A stretch of 64,000 nucleotides of DNA, taken from NCBI RefSeq assembly GCF_029958925.1, contig NZ_CP124616.1:558001-622000 (forward strand), in the 5' to 3' direction. The notes below the pieces were generated by a model that saw only the letters and a list, made by a program, of their open reading frames with translations, was not told the DNA's origin and ran no database searches. Shown here in pieces: positions 26,837 through 35,418 of the stretch (positions within the stretch are counted from its first letter, which is position 1; the number at the start of each line of letters is the position of its first letter). The DNA comes from Tropicibacter oceani (GTDB lineage: Bacteria; Pseudomonadota; Alphaproteobacteria; Rhodobacterales; Rhodobacteraceae). Both the position numbers and the translations under genes were made by a program.

Positions 26837-28984
26837 GTGGGCAGTATTCTGAACAGATTGGCCGGGTTGGCGGGTCTCGCGGTTGTCGTGACGACCGGTG
26901 CCGCAGAGGCCCAGCAGAATTCTGTCTGGGATCGGCCCAGCCTTGGGTTCATGGGGGTGCCGGGGCTGATCGACATGCCCACCGCCCACCCGATGCGGGA
27001 CGCCGACCTTGTGTTCAGCGCAGCGGTCGTCGGCAAGTCCAACCGCAACACGCTGTATTTCCAGATCACGCCGCGCCTGTCGGGGGTGTTTCGCTATGCG
27101 GTTCTGAAGGACTATGACCTGAACACAGGCATCGGCCCCTATGACGACCGCTTCGACCGCAGTTTCGATTTCCGCTATCACCTGACCGAAGAAACCCGCA
27201 ACCGGCCGGCGATCACCATCGGCCTGCAGGACATCTGGGGTACCGGTGTCTATTCGGGCGAATACATCACAGCCACCAAGACCTTTGGCCAGCTGCGGGC
27301 GACCGCCGGTGTCGGATGGGGACGCTTTGGGTCGTACAATGGTTTCACCAACCCGCTGGGGATCCTCAGCGACGACATGAAAACACGCCCCGGGCGCACT
27401 GCCGTTGCCTCGGGCCAGTTGCGCACGGCGCATTGGTTCCGCGGCGACATGGGGATCTTTGGCGGGCTGCAATACGCGGTGAACGACCGTCTTGTGCTGT
27501 CGGCGGAATATTCGTCGGACCAGTACGACCGCGAAACCGCCTTTGTCGATTTCGACCACCAGTCCCCGTTCAACTTTGGCATCAATTACAAGACCCGCTG
27601 GGGCCTGGATGCCAAGCTGGCTTATCTCCACGGCACGACCGTCGGCGTGCAGCTGTCCTATGTGTTCAATCCAAAGACTCCGGGCCGCTATCCCGGTGGC
27701 ATCGACAGCGCCCCGGTTCCGGTTCGCGCCCGGCCCGCCGGCTCGGCCGCGCAACTGGGCTGGACCACCGACGCCGACCGCCCCAAGGCCATCCGCGCCA
27801 GCGCCAAGACCCTGTTCGACGCCGAAGGCATGATGCTGGAGGCGATGAGCACCGAGGCGCGCGTAGCCACCGTGCGGTTCCGCACCGGGCGGCAAAGCTC
27901 GGCGGCGCAGGCGCTGGGGCGGGCCTCGCGAATCCTGACGCAGATCCTGCCCGATTCGATCGAACGCATCGTGCTGATCCCGGTCAGTGAAAACGGGTTG
28001 CCAGCCGCGCAGGTGACGATCAACCGCAGCGATCTGGAAGAGCTTGAGCACGCCCCCGACGGCGCATGGCAAAGTTTTGCCCGGGCGCAGCTGTCCGATG
28101 CCTTTCCGGTGGACCGCACTCTGGCCTTTCCCGAAGGCACCTTTCCGAAATTCGACTGGCGGCTGGGCCCCTATGTCAGCGCCACCTATTTCGATCCGCG
28201 AAGCCCGATCCGCCTGGAATACGGCATGCAGGCAACCGCGCGCTATGAACCCGCGCCGGGCTTTGTGCTGGGCGGCATGGTCCGTGGCCGCCTGAGCGGC
28301 AGCGACGAGGATTTGCCGGTCTCGAACTCGGTCATCCGGCATGTCCGGTCGGACGCGGGGCTTTATGCCAAGGACAGCCAGATTGCCCTGACCAACCTGA
28401 CCGCCGCGCATTATTTCCGGCCCGCCAAGGACGTCTATGGACGCGTGAGCCTTGGTTATTTCGAAAGCATGTATGGCGGCATCTCGGGCGAGGTGCTGTG
28501 GAAACCGGTGAACAGCCGTCTCGCGCTGGGGCTGGAGCTGAACTATGCCCAGCAGCGCGATTTCAACCAACGCCTTGGGTTCCAAAGCTATGGAGTCGTG
28601 ACCGGCCATGCCTCGGCCTATTACGAGGCAGCGAACGGGTTCGACTATCAATTGGACGTCGGGCGCTATCTTGCCGGGGACTGGGGGGCGACCGTGGGGA
28701 TCGACCGGCGGTTCGACAACGGGATCAAGATCGGCGCCTTTGCGACATTGACCGATGTTCCCTTTGCAGATTTCGGCGAAGGTTCGTTTGACAAGGGCAT
28801 CCGGTTCGAAGTGCCGCTTTCGGCCATCACCGGGCGGTCCTCGACCCAGGTGATCAGCCGCACGGTGCGCCCGGTGCAGCGCGATGGCGGCGCCCGGTTG
28901 ATCGTCGACGACCGGCTGTATGAAAGCGTGCGGGACTATCACCGCCCGGGGCTGCAACAGCAATGGGGGCGGTTCTGGAGATGA
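26837..28984 (+). CDS. yjbH: YjbH-family exopolysaccharide outer-membrane protein
   Basis: A 715-residue outer-membrane protein of the YjbH/GfcD family. There is a signal peptide (about 1-25), a long N-terminal beta-rich region beginning GVPGLIDMPTAHPMRDADL, and a C-terminal beta-strand-rich part with alternating aromatic patterns (for example YGRVSLGYFESMYGG). Members act with YjbE/F/G and Wza in group 4 capsule or exopolysaccharide secretion. The start is the GTG at 26837, preceded by AGGAGG at ideal spacing. Its stop overlaps the yjbF start (ATGA). About 190 bp of upstream sequence probably holds the operon promoter. Confidence 0.9.
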   Translation: MGSILNRLAGLAGLAVVVTTGAAEAQQNSVWDRPSLGFMGVPGLIDMPTAHPMRDADLVFSAAVVGKSNRNTLYFQITPRLSGVFRYAVLKDYDLNTGIGPYDDRFDRSFDFRYHLTEETRNRPAITIGLQDIWGTGVYSGEYITATKTFGQLRATAGVGWGRFGSYNGFTNPLGILSDDMKTRPGRTAVASGQLRTAHWFRGDMGIFGGLQYAVNDRLVLSAEYSSDQYDRETAFVDFDHQSPFNFGINYKTRWGLDAKLAYLHGTTVGVQLSYVFNPKTPGRYPGGIDSAPVPVRARPAGSAAQLGWTTDADRPKAIRASAKTLFDAEGMMLEAMSTEARVATVRFRTGRQSSAAQALGRASRILTQILPDSIERIVLIPVSENGLPAAQVTINRSDLEELEHAPDGAWQSFARAQLSDAFPVDRTLAFPEGTFPKFDWRLGPYVSATYFDPRSPIRLEYGMQATARYEPAPGFVLGGMVRGRLSGSDEDLPVSNSVIRHVRSDAGLYAKDSQIALTNLTAAHYFRPAKDVYGRVSLGYFESMYGGISGEVLWKPVNSRLALGLELNYAQQRDFNQRLGFQSYGVVTGHASAYYEAANGFDYQLDVGRYLAGDWGATVGIDRRFDNGIKIGAFATLTDVPFADFGEGSFDKGIRFEVPLSAITGRSSTQVISRTVRPVQRDGGARLIVDDRLYESVRDYHRPGLQQQWGRFWR

Positions 28985-29640
28985 GACGCCTGATTTCCCG
29001 CGCGGCTGGCGCAACGCTTTTGGCGCTGGCGCTTGTCGGCTGCTCCTCCTCCTCGGAAACCAACCTTCTGTCCAGCGGGCTGGCCCGGCTGAAGGCGGGC
29101 AAGGCCGAACCGCAGGACCTGCGCAAGATCGTCACCCGCGCCAATGTCGCCGCCGAGGGCAAGCCGATCCTGTTGATCGAATTGCCTGACCGCAAGGCGC
29201 AGGCGCTGGCGACGCAACTGGGCAACAATGGCGGCGTCGAAACCTGGCTAAGCCCGGACGGCGTGTCGGTCAGCCTGAACCGCGGTATCGTGGTGGCAAC
29301 GCGCGGCCTTGGCGGCGACCTGATGACCGCCGACATCGCCGAAGTCCTGGCCGGCCTGTACAACGGCGCGCCGCGCGCGACCCGCATTCATCGCTATCTG
29401 GATGGAGAAGACACCGTTCAGGTGGCCGCCTTCATCTGCGATTACACCAATCGCGGCGGCGAACCCGCGCGCACCGCCGTCGGGGACATCCCGGCCATCC
29501 GCATCGACGAATCCTGCGCCGGGCCCGATCTGACCTTTGAGAATCGCTATTGGATCGGGCAGGATGGACGCGTTCGCAAGGCGCGACAATGGATTGGACC
29601 CAAGGTCGGCTTCATGGTATCAGAGCGTCTTGATGACTAA
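28981..29640 (+). CDS. yjbF: YjbF/GfcB-family lipoprotein
   Basis: A 219-residue lipoprotein with a lipobox (LALVGC, Cys at about 21) and the YjbF-type single domain. It should be anchored in the outer membrane and assist capsule or exopolysaccharide secretion with YjbH and Wza. The start ATG at 28981 overlaps the yjbH stop (ATGA), showing translational coupling. The length is typical. E. coli has a fourth partner, YjbG/GfcC, which is not seen next to this pair. Confidence 0.88.
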   Translation: MRRLISRAAGATLLALALVGCSSSSETNLLSSGLARLKAGKAEPQDLRKIVTRANVAAEGKPILLIELPDRKAQALATQLGNNGGVETWLSPDGVSVSLNRGIVVATRGLGGDLMTADIAEVLAGLYNGAPRATRIHRYLDGEDTVQVAAFICDYTNRGGEPARTAVGDIPAIRIDESCAGPDLTFENRYWIGQDGRVRKARQWIGPKVGFMVSERLDD

Positions 29641-29753
29641 GATGCGTGCATGGTGCTGTTTTTCGCCAACTTGCGGCATATTTCAGTTCTGAATGCTTGT
29701 TTCGGCAGGCCGAGTGTATTAATGAATCGTTAAATTTCGTGGGAGTAAACGAT

Positions 29754-30008
29754 ATGACCAAATTCAACTTTACCGCTGCAATCGCTGCAAGCGCTTTGTT
29801 CCTTTCCACCGCCGCCTACGCGCAGTCCAACGATTGCGAAAACAGCAATGACGAAGACTGTGGCGTTCTGGCCGCGGCGTCTGCCTCGTCCGCCGCTGGC
29901 GCACTGGCTCCGGCGCTGGCACTGGGTGCCGTTGTCCTGATCGGCGCAGCCGTCGCAGGTGGCGGTTCGGGCAGCTCGTCGCCACAGACCACTGGCGGGA
30001 ACCAATAG
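29754..30008 (+). CDS. small exported Ala/Gly/Ser-rich protein (YjbE/GfcA-like)
   Basis: An 84-residue protein with a signal peptide (MTKFNFTAAIAASALFLSTA then AYAQ), a short acidic segment containing two cysteines (DCENSNDEDCG) and a hydrophobic Ala-rich stretch (ALAPALALGAVVLIGAAVAGG), ending in a Gly/Ser/Thr tail. Composition, size and position beside YjbH/YjbF resemble E. coli YjbE and GfcA. No sequence alignment was possible here, so this is analogy. GGAG 8 bases upstream supports the start. A strong terminator follows directly, so wza has its own promoter. It may have its own promoter too, given the 113-bp gap after yjbF. Confidence 0.7.
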   Translation: MTKFNFTAAIAASALFLSTAAYAQSNDCENSNDEDCGVLAAASASSAAGALAPALALGAVVLIGAAVAGGGSGSSSPQTTGGNQ

Positions 30009-30043
30009 CCCGTTCAGAGATTGCTCTGAAAGCAACAATTTGG

Positions 30044-30080
30044 AAAGACGGGCCAGATACTGGCTCGTCTTTTTTGTTTT
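30044..30080 (+). terminator. Rho-independent terminator after the yjbHF set
   Basis: Positions 30044-30056 pair with 30060-30072 (13 bp with two G-U or mismatched positions) around a three-base loop, followed by a T-rich run. It ends the transcript of yjbH, yjbF and the small exported gene. Its T-run overlaps the candidate -35 region of the wza promoter. Confidence 0.85.
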
Positions 30081-30100
30081 CGACTCAGTATTGATATAAT
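30074..30100 (+). promoter_or_regulatory. candidate promoter of wza
   Basis: A perfect -10 hexamer TATAAT at 30095-30100 lies 55 bases upstream of the wza start. TTGTTT at 30074-30079 is a weak -35 with 15-bp spacing, overlapping the tail of the preceding terminator. Start of transcription would be near 30107. Confidence 0.45.
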
Positions 30101-30155
30101 GTGCATTTCAAGGGGCCAGCCAATCAGAGCGGGCGCCCGAAGCAGTGGGGCAAAG

Positions 30156-31526
30156 ATGATCAGACACACATTCAAGGCGCTTCTTGCTGGCGCTGTCGTT
30201 TTTCTGGGTGGCTGCGAGATTGGCTACAACTCGCCCAAGGTGAACCCCCTCAGGGACGGTGACACCAAGGTGCGCGTAGTGCGCATGACGCCTGAAACGG
30301 TGCTTGCGGCCAATCGGTCATCCTATCGCCCCAAGACCCTGCCGTCGGTCTTTTTCCAGACGTCGGGCTATGGCAGCGGCGTGCGCGGAGCGGGCGTGAC
30401 GCCCAGCCCCGTGGTCGATCAGACCCGCAAGCCGGTTGCGATGGAAACCCGTCTGCCCCCGGACATCCAGCCGCGCCCCTACCGTATCGGGGTTGGCGAC
30501 GTTCTGCTGCTGGCAACGCCCAGCGGCGGCACCACGATCGAACAGCTTAGCGGCCTTCTGGCAGCATCGAATTCGCGCCAGGGCTATACCGTTCAGGACG
30601 ATGGCGCGATCGCGATCCCCAACGTCGGCCGGGTGCAGGTCGCCGGCAACACCCTGGACGAGGCCGAGGCCGAGCTGTTCCAGCGCTTGGTCGAAAACCA
30701 GATCAATCCCGAATTCAGCCTGGAAGTGGCCGAGTTCAACGCCCGCCGCGTTTCGATCGGGGGGGCGGTGGCGAAACCGACCGTTGCGCCGATTTCCCTG
30801 ACGCCGCTTTACCTTGACGAAGCGCTGGCCGCGGCAGGCGGCATTCAGGCCCAGGATCAGGACTATGCTTCGGTCCGGATCTACCGCGAAGGCACGCTTT
30901 ACCAGATTCCGCTGACCGAACTCTATTCCAGCCGCGGGCTGAGCAAGATCCTGCTGGTCGATGGCGATAGCGTCTTTGTCGATACCGAATACGAACTGGA
31001 CCGCGCCCAGGCCTATTTCGAAGAGCAGATCCGCCTTGCCGAATTCAAGCAGCGCGCGCGGATCAATGCCCTGGACGAACTTCAGACCGAGGTGAACATC
31101 CGCCGCGGCAACCTGTCCGAAGCGCGCGAAAACTATCTGACCCGGCTAGAGCTGGATTCGGTCGAGCGTGACTATGTCTATCTGGCGGGCGAAGTGGCCA
31201 AGCAGGCGCGCTATCCCCTGCCCTTTGGCAAGAACGCGTCGCTGGCGGATGCCCTTTACAGCAACGCCGGCATTCCCACCGAAACGGGCAACGTCCGCGA
31301 GATCTATGTCCTGCGCGGATCGCCCGACCCGCGTGAATTCGGCGCGGTCACGGCCTGGCAACTGGATGCACGGGATGCAACCAACTTCATGCTGGCGACA
31401 CGGTTCGAACTGCGTCCGAACGATGTGGTCTTTGTCGCTGAACAGCCGGTAACCCGCTGGGGCCGCGTGATCCGTCAGATCACCCCGTCGCTGATCACCA
31501 CGGCCGCAACAGCCGCGATCCAGTGA
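30156..31526 (+). CDS. wza: Wza-type polysaccharide export lipoprotein
   Basis: A 456-residue outer-membrane lipoprotein forming the export channel for polysaccharide, working with the Wzc-like kinase at 8213. The lipobox LGGC puts the lipidated Cys at 20. The Poly_export domain begins at about 110 (YRIGVGDVLLLATPSGG), followed by two SLBB-type domains (about 190-260 and 330-420) with GAVAKPTVAPISLTPLYLDE and AGEVAKQARYPLPFGKNASL. An extra helical insert rich in E, R and Q at about 275-325 separates them. The start is the ATG at 30156 with GGGG upstream. It ends at a clear terminator. Confidence 0.92.
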   Translation: MIRHTFKALLAGAVVFLGGCEIGYNSPKVNPLRDGDTKVRVVRMTPETVLAANRSSYRPKTLPSVFFQTSGYGSGVRGAGVTPSPVVDQTRKPVAMETRLPPDIQPRPYRIGVGDVLLLATPSGGTTIEQLSGLLAASNSRQGYTVQDDGAIAIPNVGRVQVAGNTLDEAEAELFQRLVENQINPEFSLEVAEFNARRVSIGGAVAKPTVAPISLTPLYLDEALAAAGGIQAQDQDYASVRIYREGTLYQIPLTELYSSRGLSKILLVDGDSVFVDTEYELDRAQAYFEEQIRLAEFKQRARINALDELQTEVNIRRGNLSEARENYLTRLELDSVERDYVYLAGEVAKQARYPLPFGKNASLADALYSNAGIPTETGNVREIYVLRGSPDPREFGAVTAWQLDARDATNFMLATRFELRPNDVVFVAEQPVTRWGRVIRQITPSLITTAATAAIQ

Positions 31527-31566
31527 CGCCGGGGCGGGGCGACCCGCCGCCAAAGCGCAACCATCA

Positions 31567-31604
31567 CCCGTCCGTCCGGCCCACATGGGTTCGGGCGGGT
31601 TTTT
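31567..31604 (+). terminator. Rho-independent terminator after wza
   Basis: An inverted repeat (31567-31574 with 31592-31599, one G-U) with extra pairing inside is followed by five T bases at 31600-31604, 40 bases after the wza stop. Confidence 0.75.
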
Positions 31605-31730
31605 CTTGTCCGCCACAGCGCCCAAGGGTGACGGGTGTAGGGGATGTTTGATGCCCGACATGCGCCCCCAGATCACGCAATCGCCTGACCTGCCCCCTGC
31701 ACGACAGAGGCCGATCCATATGCACCGGGG

Positions 31731-31975
31731 TGGAGCGTAGAGCGTGGAGCGTGGAGCGTGGAGCGTGGAGCGTAGAGCGTAGAGCGTAGAGCGTAGAGCG
31801 TAGAGCGTAGAGCGTAGAGCGTAGAGCGTAGAGCGTAGAGCGTAGAGCGTAGAGCGTAGAGCGTAGAGCGTAGAGCGTAGAGCGTAGAGCGTAGAGCGTA
31901 GAGCGTAGAGCGTAGAGCGTAGAGCGTAGAGCGTAGAGCGTAGAGCGTAGAGCGTAGAGCGTAGAGCGTAGAGCG
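31731..31975. repeat. 35-copy heptanucleotide tandem array
   Basis: Thirty-five uninterrupted 7-base units: 30 copies of TAGAGCG and five of TGGAGCG (units 1 and 3-6, on the left edge), followed by a partial unit. Total length is 245 bases. It lies between the convergent transcripts of wza and the sugar transferase, between their terminators. Because 7 is not a multiple of 3, the minus strand is open in all three frames through the array, producing artefactual long reading frames, while the plus strand carries TAG stops in every frame. This looks like a hypervariable simple-sequence repeat; no coding use is apparent. Confidence 0.95.
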
Positions 31976-32043
31976 TAGAAAATCGCGCAGGGATGGCCCG
32001 GTTTCAAGCCTGATTGCGCAGGGTCCAAGCAATAGCCACCGCA

Positions 32044-32080
32044 CAAAAAGAAACCCCCAGGGGCTGGCCCTGGGGGTTTC
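32044..32080 (-). terminator. Rho-independent terminator after the sugar transferase
   Basis: A 13-bp perfect stem (32050-32062 with 32068-32080) with a five-base loop is followed, on the minus strand, by a run of five T (32045-32049). It terminates the leftward sugar transferase transcript. Confidence 0.88.
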
Positions 32081-32109
32081 GTCAAACTGTATGTCAGATC
32101 GTTAGACGA

Positions 32110-32775
32110 TCAGGATCCGCCGCGCACCGCGACAATGCGAATGGTGCGCCAAAAGATCCAAAGCTCGAGCGCGACGCTCATGTTCTTGATGTAGTAGAGG
32201 TCGGCCGCGACTTTGCGTTTGGTGGCGTCGATGCCTTCGATGTAACCCAACTCGGTCTGCGCCAGACCGCTGATGCCCGGACGCACGCAATGACGTTCGC
32301 GGTAACCCGGAACCATCCGCAGATACTCGATCGCATGTTCGTAATAGTCGGGGCGGGGGCCGATCAGGCTCATTTCGCCGCGCAGGACGTTAATCACCTG
32401 GGGCAGTTCGTCGACGCGCGATTTGCGCATGAACTTGCCCAGACGGGTGATGCGATCGGTTTCCAGCGGCTCGTCCGCGGCGCGCTTGATCTGCGCGGCG
32501 GCGGTCATGCTGCGGAATTTGATGGCATTGAAGCTTTTGCAATCCTTGCCCATCCGGGGCTGAACGAAGAACAGCGACCCTTTGTTGTAGAACGGGTTCA
32601 GCGCAAGAATGACGAGACAGGAAATAAGGAAAATCGGCAAAAGAAGAAGACCGCCAAGGATATCGAAAGCGCGCTTGAAAATCCGAAATGCGCGACCCGA
32701 TGTTGCGGTAGTTTCACGATGAAGACGACCCGACGCTACGCCGGCGTTGTCTTCGGTAATGGTAAGATCAAACAA
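32110..32775 (-). CDS. undecaprenyl-phosphate sugar-1-phosphate transferase (initiating glycosyltransferase)
   Basis: A 221-residue WcaJ/ExoY-type enzyme that puts the first sugar-1-phosphate on undecaprenyl phosphate at the inner face of the inner membrane, starting repeat-unit synthesis. There is one hydrophobic segment at about 37-60. The hallmark blocks KFRSMT (about 87) and DELPQVINVLRGEMSLIGPRP (split as DELPQVINVLRG and EMSLIGPRP, about 123-143) are present. Lacking the long N-terminal membrane domain, it is the ExoY-like short form. The start is an apparent TTG at 32775 preceded by GGGGG. It is monocistronic, with its own candidate promoter and terminator. The sugar cannot be read; galactose or glucose are usual for this class. 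Confidence 0.9.
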   Translation of the reverse strand: MFDLTITEDNAGVASGRLHRETTATSGRAFRIFKRAFDILGGLLLLPIFLISCLVILALNPFYNKGSLFFVQPRMGKDCKSFNAIKFRSMTAAAQIKRAADEPLETDRITRLGKFMRKSRVDELPQVINVLRGEMSLIGPRPDYYEHAIEYLRMVPGYRERHCVRPGISGLAQTELGYIEGIDATKRKVAADLYYIKNMSVALELWIFWRTIRIVAVRGGS

Positions 32776-33134
32776 ATCTACCCCCAGTGGAAATTACTGT
32801 TTTGGACTCAGAAAACGGATACCGGGAACCCCGGAAATTCAGCTATGGTTTAGTGCATGACGTGATTTGGTGTCAATTAACAAATTCTTAATAACTGTGG
32901 CAAGCATAAGGCGGCCAAGACGCATTGGTAAAGTTTTTTTAAACAAATATTATCAATGACTTATCGATTGCATTTCGCCCGCAAGGGCGACTCTGGGGGT
33001 GACGCCTAGTGGCGTCATGTCCATCTAATCGGTATGGCAAACACCCCCAAAGTGACGCTTCGGCAACAGTCCAATGCCGCGTTGCAGCGTCGCTAACCTC
33101 TGGGCCGACGAAAATCCCCTTGGTCAAGGCACCG
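32776..33134. other. AT-rich intergenic region (359 bp)
   Basis: No convincing gene. Clearly richer in A+T than the flanking genes. It holds the candidate promoter for the sugar transferase and two small perfect hairpins around 32975-32995 and 33000-33020 (one with a GCAA loop). These may end the transcript of the glycosyltransferase gene to the right, although no T-run directly follows. A short minus-strand reading frame (32939-33127) has no recognisable protein features. Confidence 0.6.
32847..32876 (-). promoter_or_regulatory. candidate promoter of the sugar transferase gene
   Basis: On the minus strand a perfect -35 TTGACA (32876-32871) is followed after 18 bases by TAAACC (32852-32847), a weak -10. 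Transcription would start near 32840, about 65 bases before the TTG start codon. Confidence 0.4.
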
Positions 33135-34250
33135 CTATTTGTGGAGAGGCAGGGTCAGCGCCTCAAGATAGGCGTCGATCACGATCTGTTCGTCGAATCG
33201 GGTTTCCATCCGGCTTCTGGATGCCTTGCCCATTTCGACACGGGCGTCATCGTCCAGGTCCAGGAACTGGGTCATTGCCTCGGCCAACGAGTCGGAATCG
33301 CGGGGATTGACCAGGTATCCGTTCTTGCCCGGTTCGACCACGTCCTTGCAGCCGGGCATGTGGGTCGTGATGATCGGGCGGCCCTTGGCGGCGGCCTCGA
33401 GCAGCGACCGCGGGGTGCCTTCGCGGTAATAGGACGGCAAGACGACGCAATCGGCCTGGGACAGCGCCGGGCGCACGTCCTTGACCGCGCCCAGGTGCTC
33501 AACGACGCCATCGGCGGTCAGCGCGGCGATTTCATCCCGCTCAAGCCCGCCGGCCTTGCCCTCTCCGAACGGACCAAGAAGAAGAAAGCGCGCCTGCGGA
33601 TGGGTCTTGGCGACCTTGCGCGCGGCCTCGACAAATTCGATCACGCCCTTTTCGCGCAGCATCCGGGCAACCAGAAGAAAGGTCTGCTGCCCGCCTTTGC
33701 CCGGAAGCGGCTCTGTGGAAAACGCCTTTAGGTCGACACCCGAACCGGGCAGCAGGAACGCCTGCTCCGGGGCGATCAACCCGGCATGCAGGAACACGTC
33801 GCGGTCTTCGGGGTTTTGCAGGAACACGCGCGGGCAACGCCGAAAGGCAGCGCGATACAGCGTCTTGATCAACCGCGAGAAAAAACCGTCGTGATCGAAG
33901 GCGGTGCCGAGGCCGGTCACGTTGGGCAAAAAGGGAATGCCGGTCAGGCGCGCCGATAGGGCGCCATAGATGTTCGGCTTGATCGTGTAGCCAAGGATCG
34001 CGTCGGGGCGTTCGCGCCGGATGATCCGGGCAATGCGCAGCAGCAACCCCAGCTCCTTGATCGGCGAGGTGCCCGTCGCGTTCATCGGCAGATCGACATA
34101 GCGCAGGCCCCAGGCTTCCAACTGGTCGGAATGGGCGTCGCGGGGGGCCACGGCGGTCAGTTGGTGCCCCTCTTCAAGCAACCGTTGAATAAGCCCGGCG
34201 CGAAAATTGACCAGCTTGAAGCTGGAGTTGGCCAGCAGAAGAATATGCAT
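33135..34250 (-). CDS. GT4-family glycosyltransferase
   Basis: A 371-residue cytoplasmic glycosyltransferase (GT-B fold) that adds a sugar to the lipid-linked repeat unit. The N-terminal domain begins MHILLLANSSFKLVNFRAGL. The C-terminal domain has the GT4 signature EGTPRSLLEAAAKGRPII, where Glu-x7-Glu binds the donor nucleotide sugar (about 286-294), with LLLGPFGEGKAGG near 225. The family includes retaining N-acetylgalactosaminyl and galacturonosyl transferases such as PglA and PssF-like enzymes. Donor and linkage cannot be read. One base separates its ATG from the stop of the preceding polymerase-like gene, so they form one operon. Confidence 0.88.
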   Translation of the reverse strand: MHILLLANSSFKLVNFRAGLIQRLLEEGHQLTAVAPRDAHSDQLEAWGLRYVDLPMNATGTSPIKELGLLLRIARIIRRERPDAILGYTIKPNIYGALSARLTGIPFLPNVTGLGTAFDHDGFFSRLIKTLYRAAFRRCPRVFLQNPEDRDVFLHAGLIAPEQAFLLPGSGVDLKAFSTEPLPGKGGQQTFLLVARMLREKGVIEFVEAARKVAKTHPQARFLLLGPFGEGKAGGLERDEIAALTADGVVEHLGAVKDVRPALSQADCVVLPSYYREGTPRSLLEAAAKGRPIITTHMPGCKDVVEPGKNGYLVNPRDSDSLAEAMTQFLDLDDDARVEMGKASRSRMETRFDEQIVIDAYLEALTLPLHK

Positions 34251-34251
34251 T

Positions 34252-35307
34252 TCAGAAACTCAAATTTTGATAAGGCATCCAGTAGTCCTGTGCCAAAGGG
34301 CTTTTGGAAAGCCAATAGACCTGCGTGAAGAACAGGTAAAACGTCATGACCGCGGCGATTGCGCAACGCACGCCGTAGCCCCGGAAAATCGACAGGAAGT
34401 ATGGAAAGAACAGCATTTGCACCGGCAAGAAGTACTTGCCCAGCCGGTCGATGATCACCGGTGACGGCGACAGCGGCAGGATGACCACCAGCAGGATCGA
34501 CGTCCAGGCCATGTAGGTCATGACCTTTAGGTACTTGGGGTTCATCACCATGCGTTTGCGAAAGACCAAAAAGCCCACCGCCGGCATGGCGTTCAGCAAC
34601 AACCGCAACAGGGCGCCGCGCGAACCGTAGAACTCGGATTCGATGTAGCGCGACGAATACAGGTCCAGCCGGTCCGACAGCAGCGACTGGAACATCACCG
34701 CGCCCGCTGCGGCAAAGATCGGGTAGATCAGGAACTTGTTCTTCGAGATCAGCACCATGCCAAAGGCAAAGACGATGATCGAGGTGCGGTGGAACATCGC
34801 CCCAAGCAGAACACAGATCAGAAACGGCCAAACTCGGTCGCGCGCCAGATAGGCCAGACCGATCAGGATAAAGCCGACAGCCGTCGCCTGCCGCACGTGG
34901 TCCATGGCCATCACGGTGACGATATGGGGGATCGCTACCGCAATCGCCATCCAGGGATAGGGCGTTTCCTTGGCAAAGAGGAAGATGCCCACCGACAGGA
35001 TAATGGCGCAGACCAGAAAGACGGAATTCGGCCCCATGTCCTGCTGGCCGAAAATCCAGTTCATCAGGGCATAGCCTGAATCCGTGGTCATCAATGCTTC
35101 GCCAAGGGACATGCTGCCAAGCAGGTCGTACAGATAGACGTATTGATGCCAGTCCTTGCCGACCTCAAAGCGCAGCCCGATGAACACCGACAGCACTATG
35201 GTGAACAGCACCATGGCAATCCAGCTGAACAGGGTTGTTCGCCGTCCTATGGCCGACATGACGCCCGCGAAATACGGAACCATCCCGACTATGACATAAG
35301 GTAACAC
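34252..35307 (-). CDS. EpsG-like/Wzy-type polysaccharide polymerase
   Basis: A 351-residue polytopic membrane protein with about 9-10 helices. It resembles the EpsG family, likely the Wzy-type polymerase joining repeat units in the periplasm. A candidate functional loop is the FIGLRFEVGKDWHQYVYLYD segment near residues 42-61, which is the EpsG motif around a conserved GxDWxxY. No Wzy is otherwise evident in the locus, which supports this. The start is uncertain: a GTG at 35307 or an ATG at 35283. The neighbour downstream is the GT4 gene, 1 base away. Low identity is typical for Wzy, so confidence rests on topology and context. Confidence 0.75.
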   Translation of the reverse strand: MLPYVIVGMVPYFAGVMSAIGRRTTLFSWIAMVLFTIVLSVFIGLRFEVGKDWHQYVYLYDLLGSMSLGEALMTTDSGYALMNWIFGQQDMGPNSVFLVCAIILSVGIFLFAKETPYPWMAIAVAIPHIVTVMAMDHVRQATAVGFILIGLAYLARDRVWPFLICVLLGAMFHRTSIIVFAFGMVLISKNKFLIYPIFAAAGAVMFQSLLSDRLDLYSSRYIESEFYGSRGALLRLLLNAMPAVGFLVFRKRMVMNPKYLKVMTYMAWTSILLVVILPLSPSPVIIDRLGKYFLPVQMLFFPYFLSIFRGYGVRCAIAAVMTFYLFFTQVYWLSKSPLAQDYWMPYQNLSF

Positions 35308-35418
35308 GGGTCTGTCTGCGCCTTCTTGCGATGTGGCCGGTGTGACCGGGGGTATCCTTGCGTGATGCCTGCCGTATTCCAAGTCCCGATGTGCCGCAAC
35401 CCAAAGGGCCGGCGGGAC

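Noticed and set aside
26741-29014. Long minus-strand frame across yjbH and yjbF
   Set aside because: The plus-strand proteins have signal peptide or lipobox and family matches, and overlap by ATGA; the antisense frame has none of these.
31731-31975. CRISPR-like array
   Set aside because: Units are 7 bases with no spacers; no cas genes are in the window.
31564-32085. Minus-strand proteins made of repeated YALRSTL
   Set aside because: A seven-base array without stops on that strand gives this in every frame. No signal or ribosome binding site supports translation.
32939-33127. 62-codon minus-strand frame after the GT4 gene
   Set aside because: It crosses two hairpins in AT-rich intergenic sequence, with no recognisable features.
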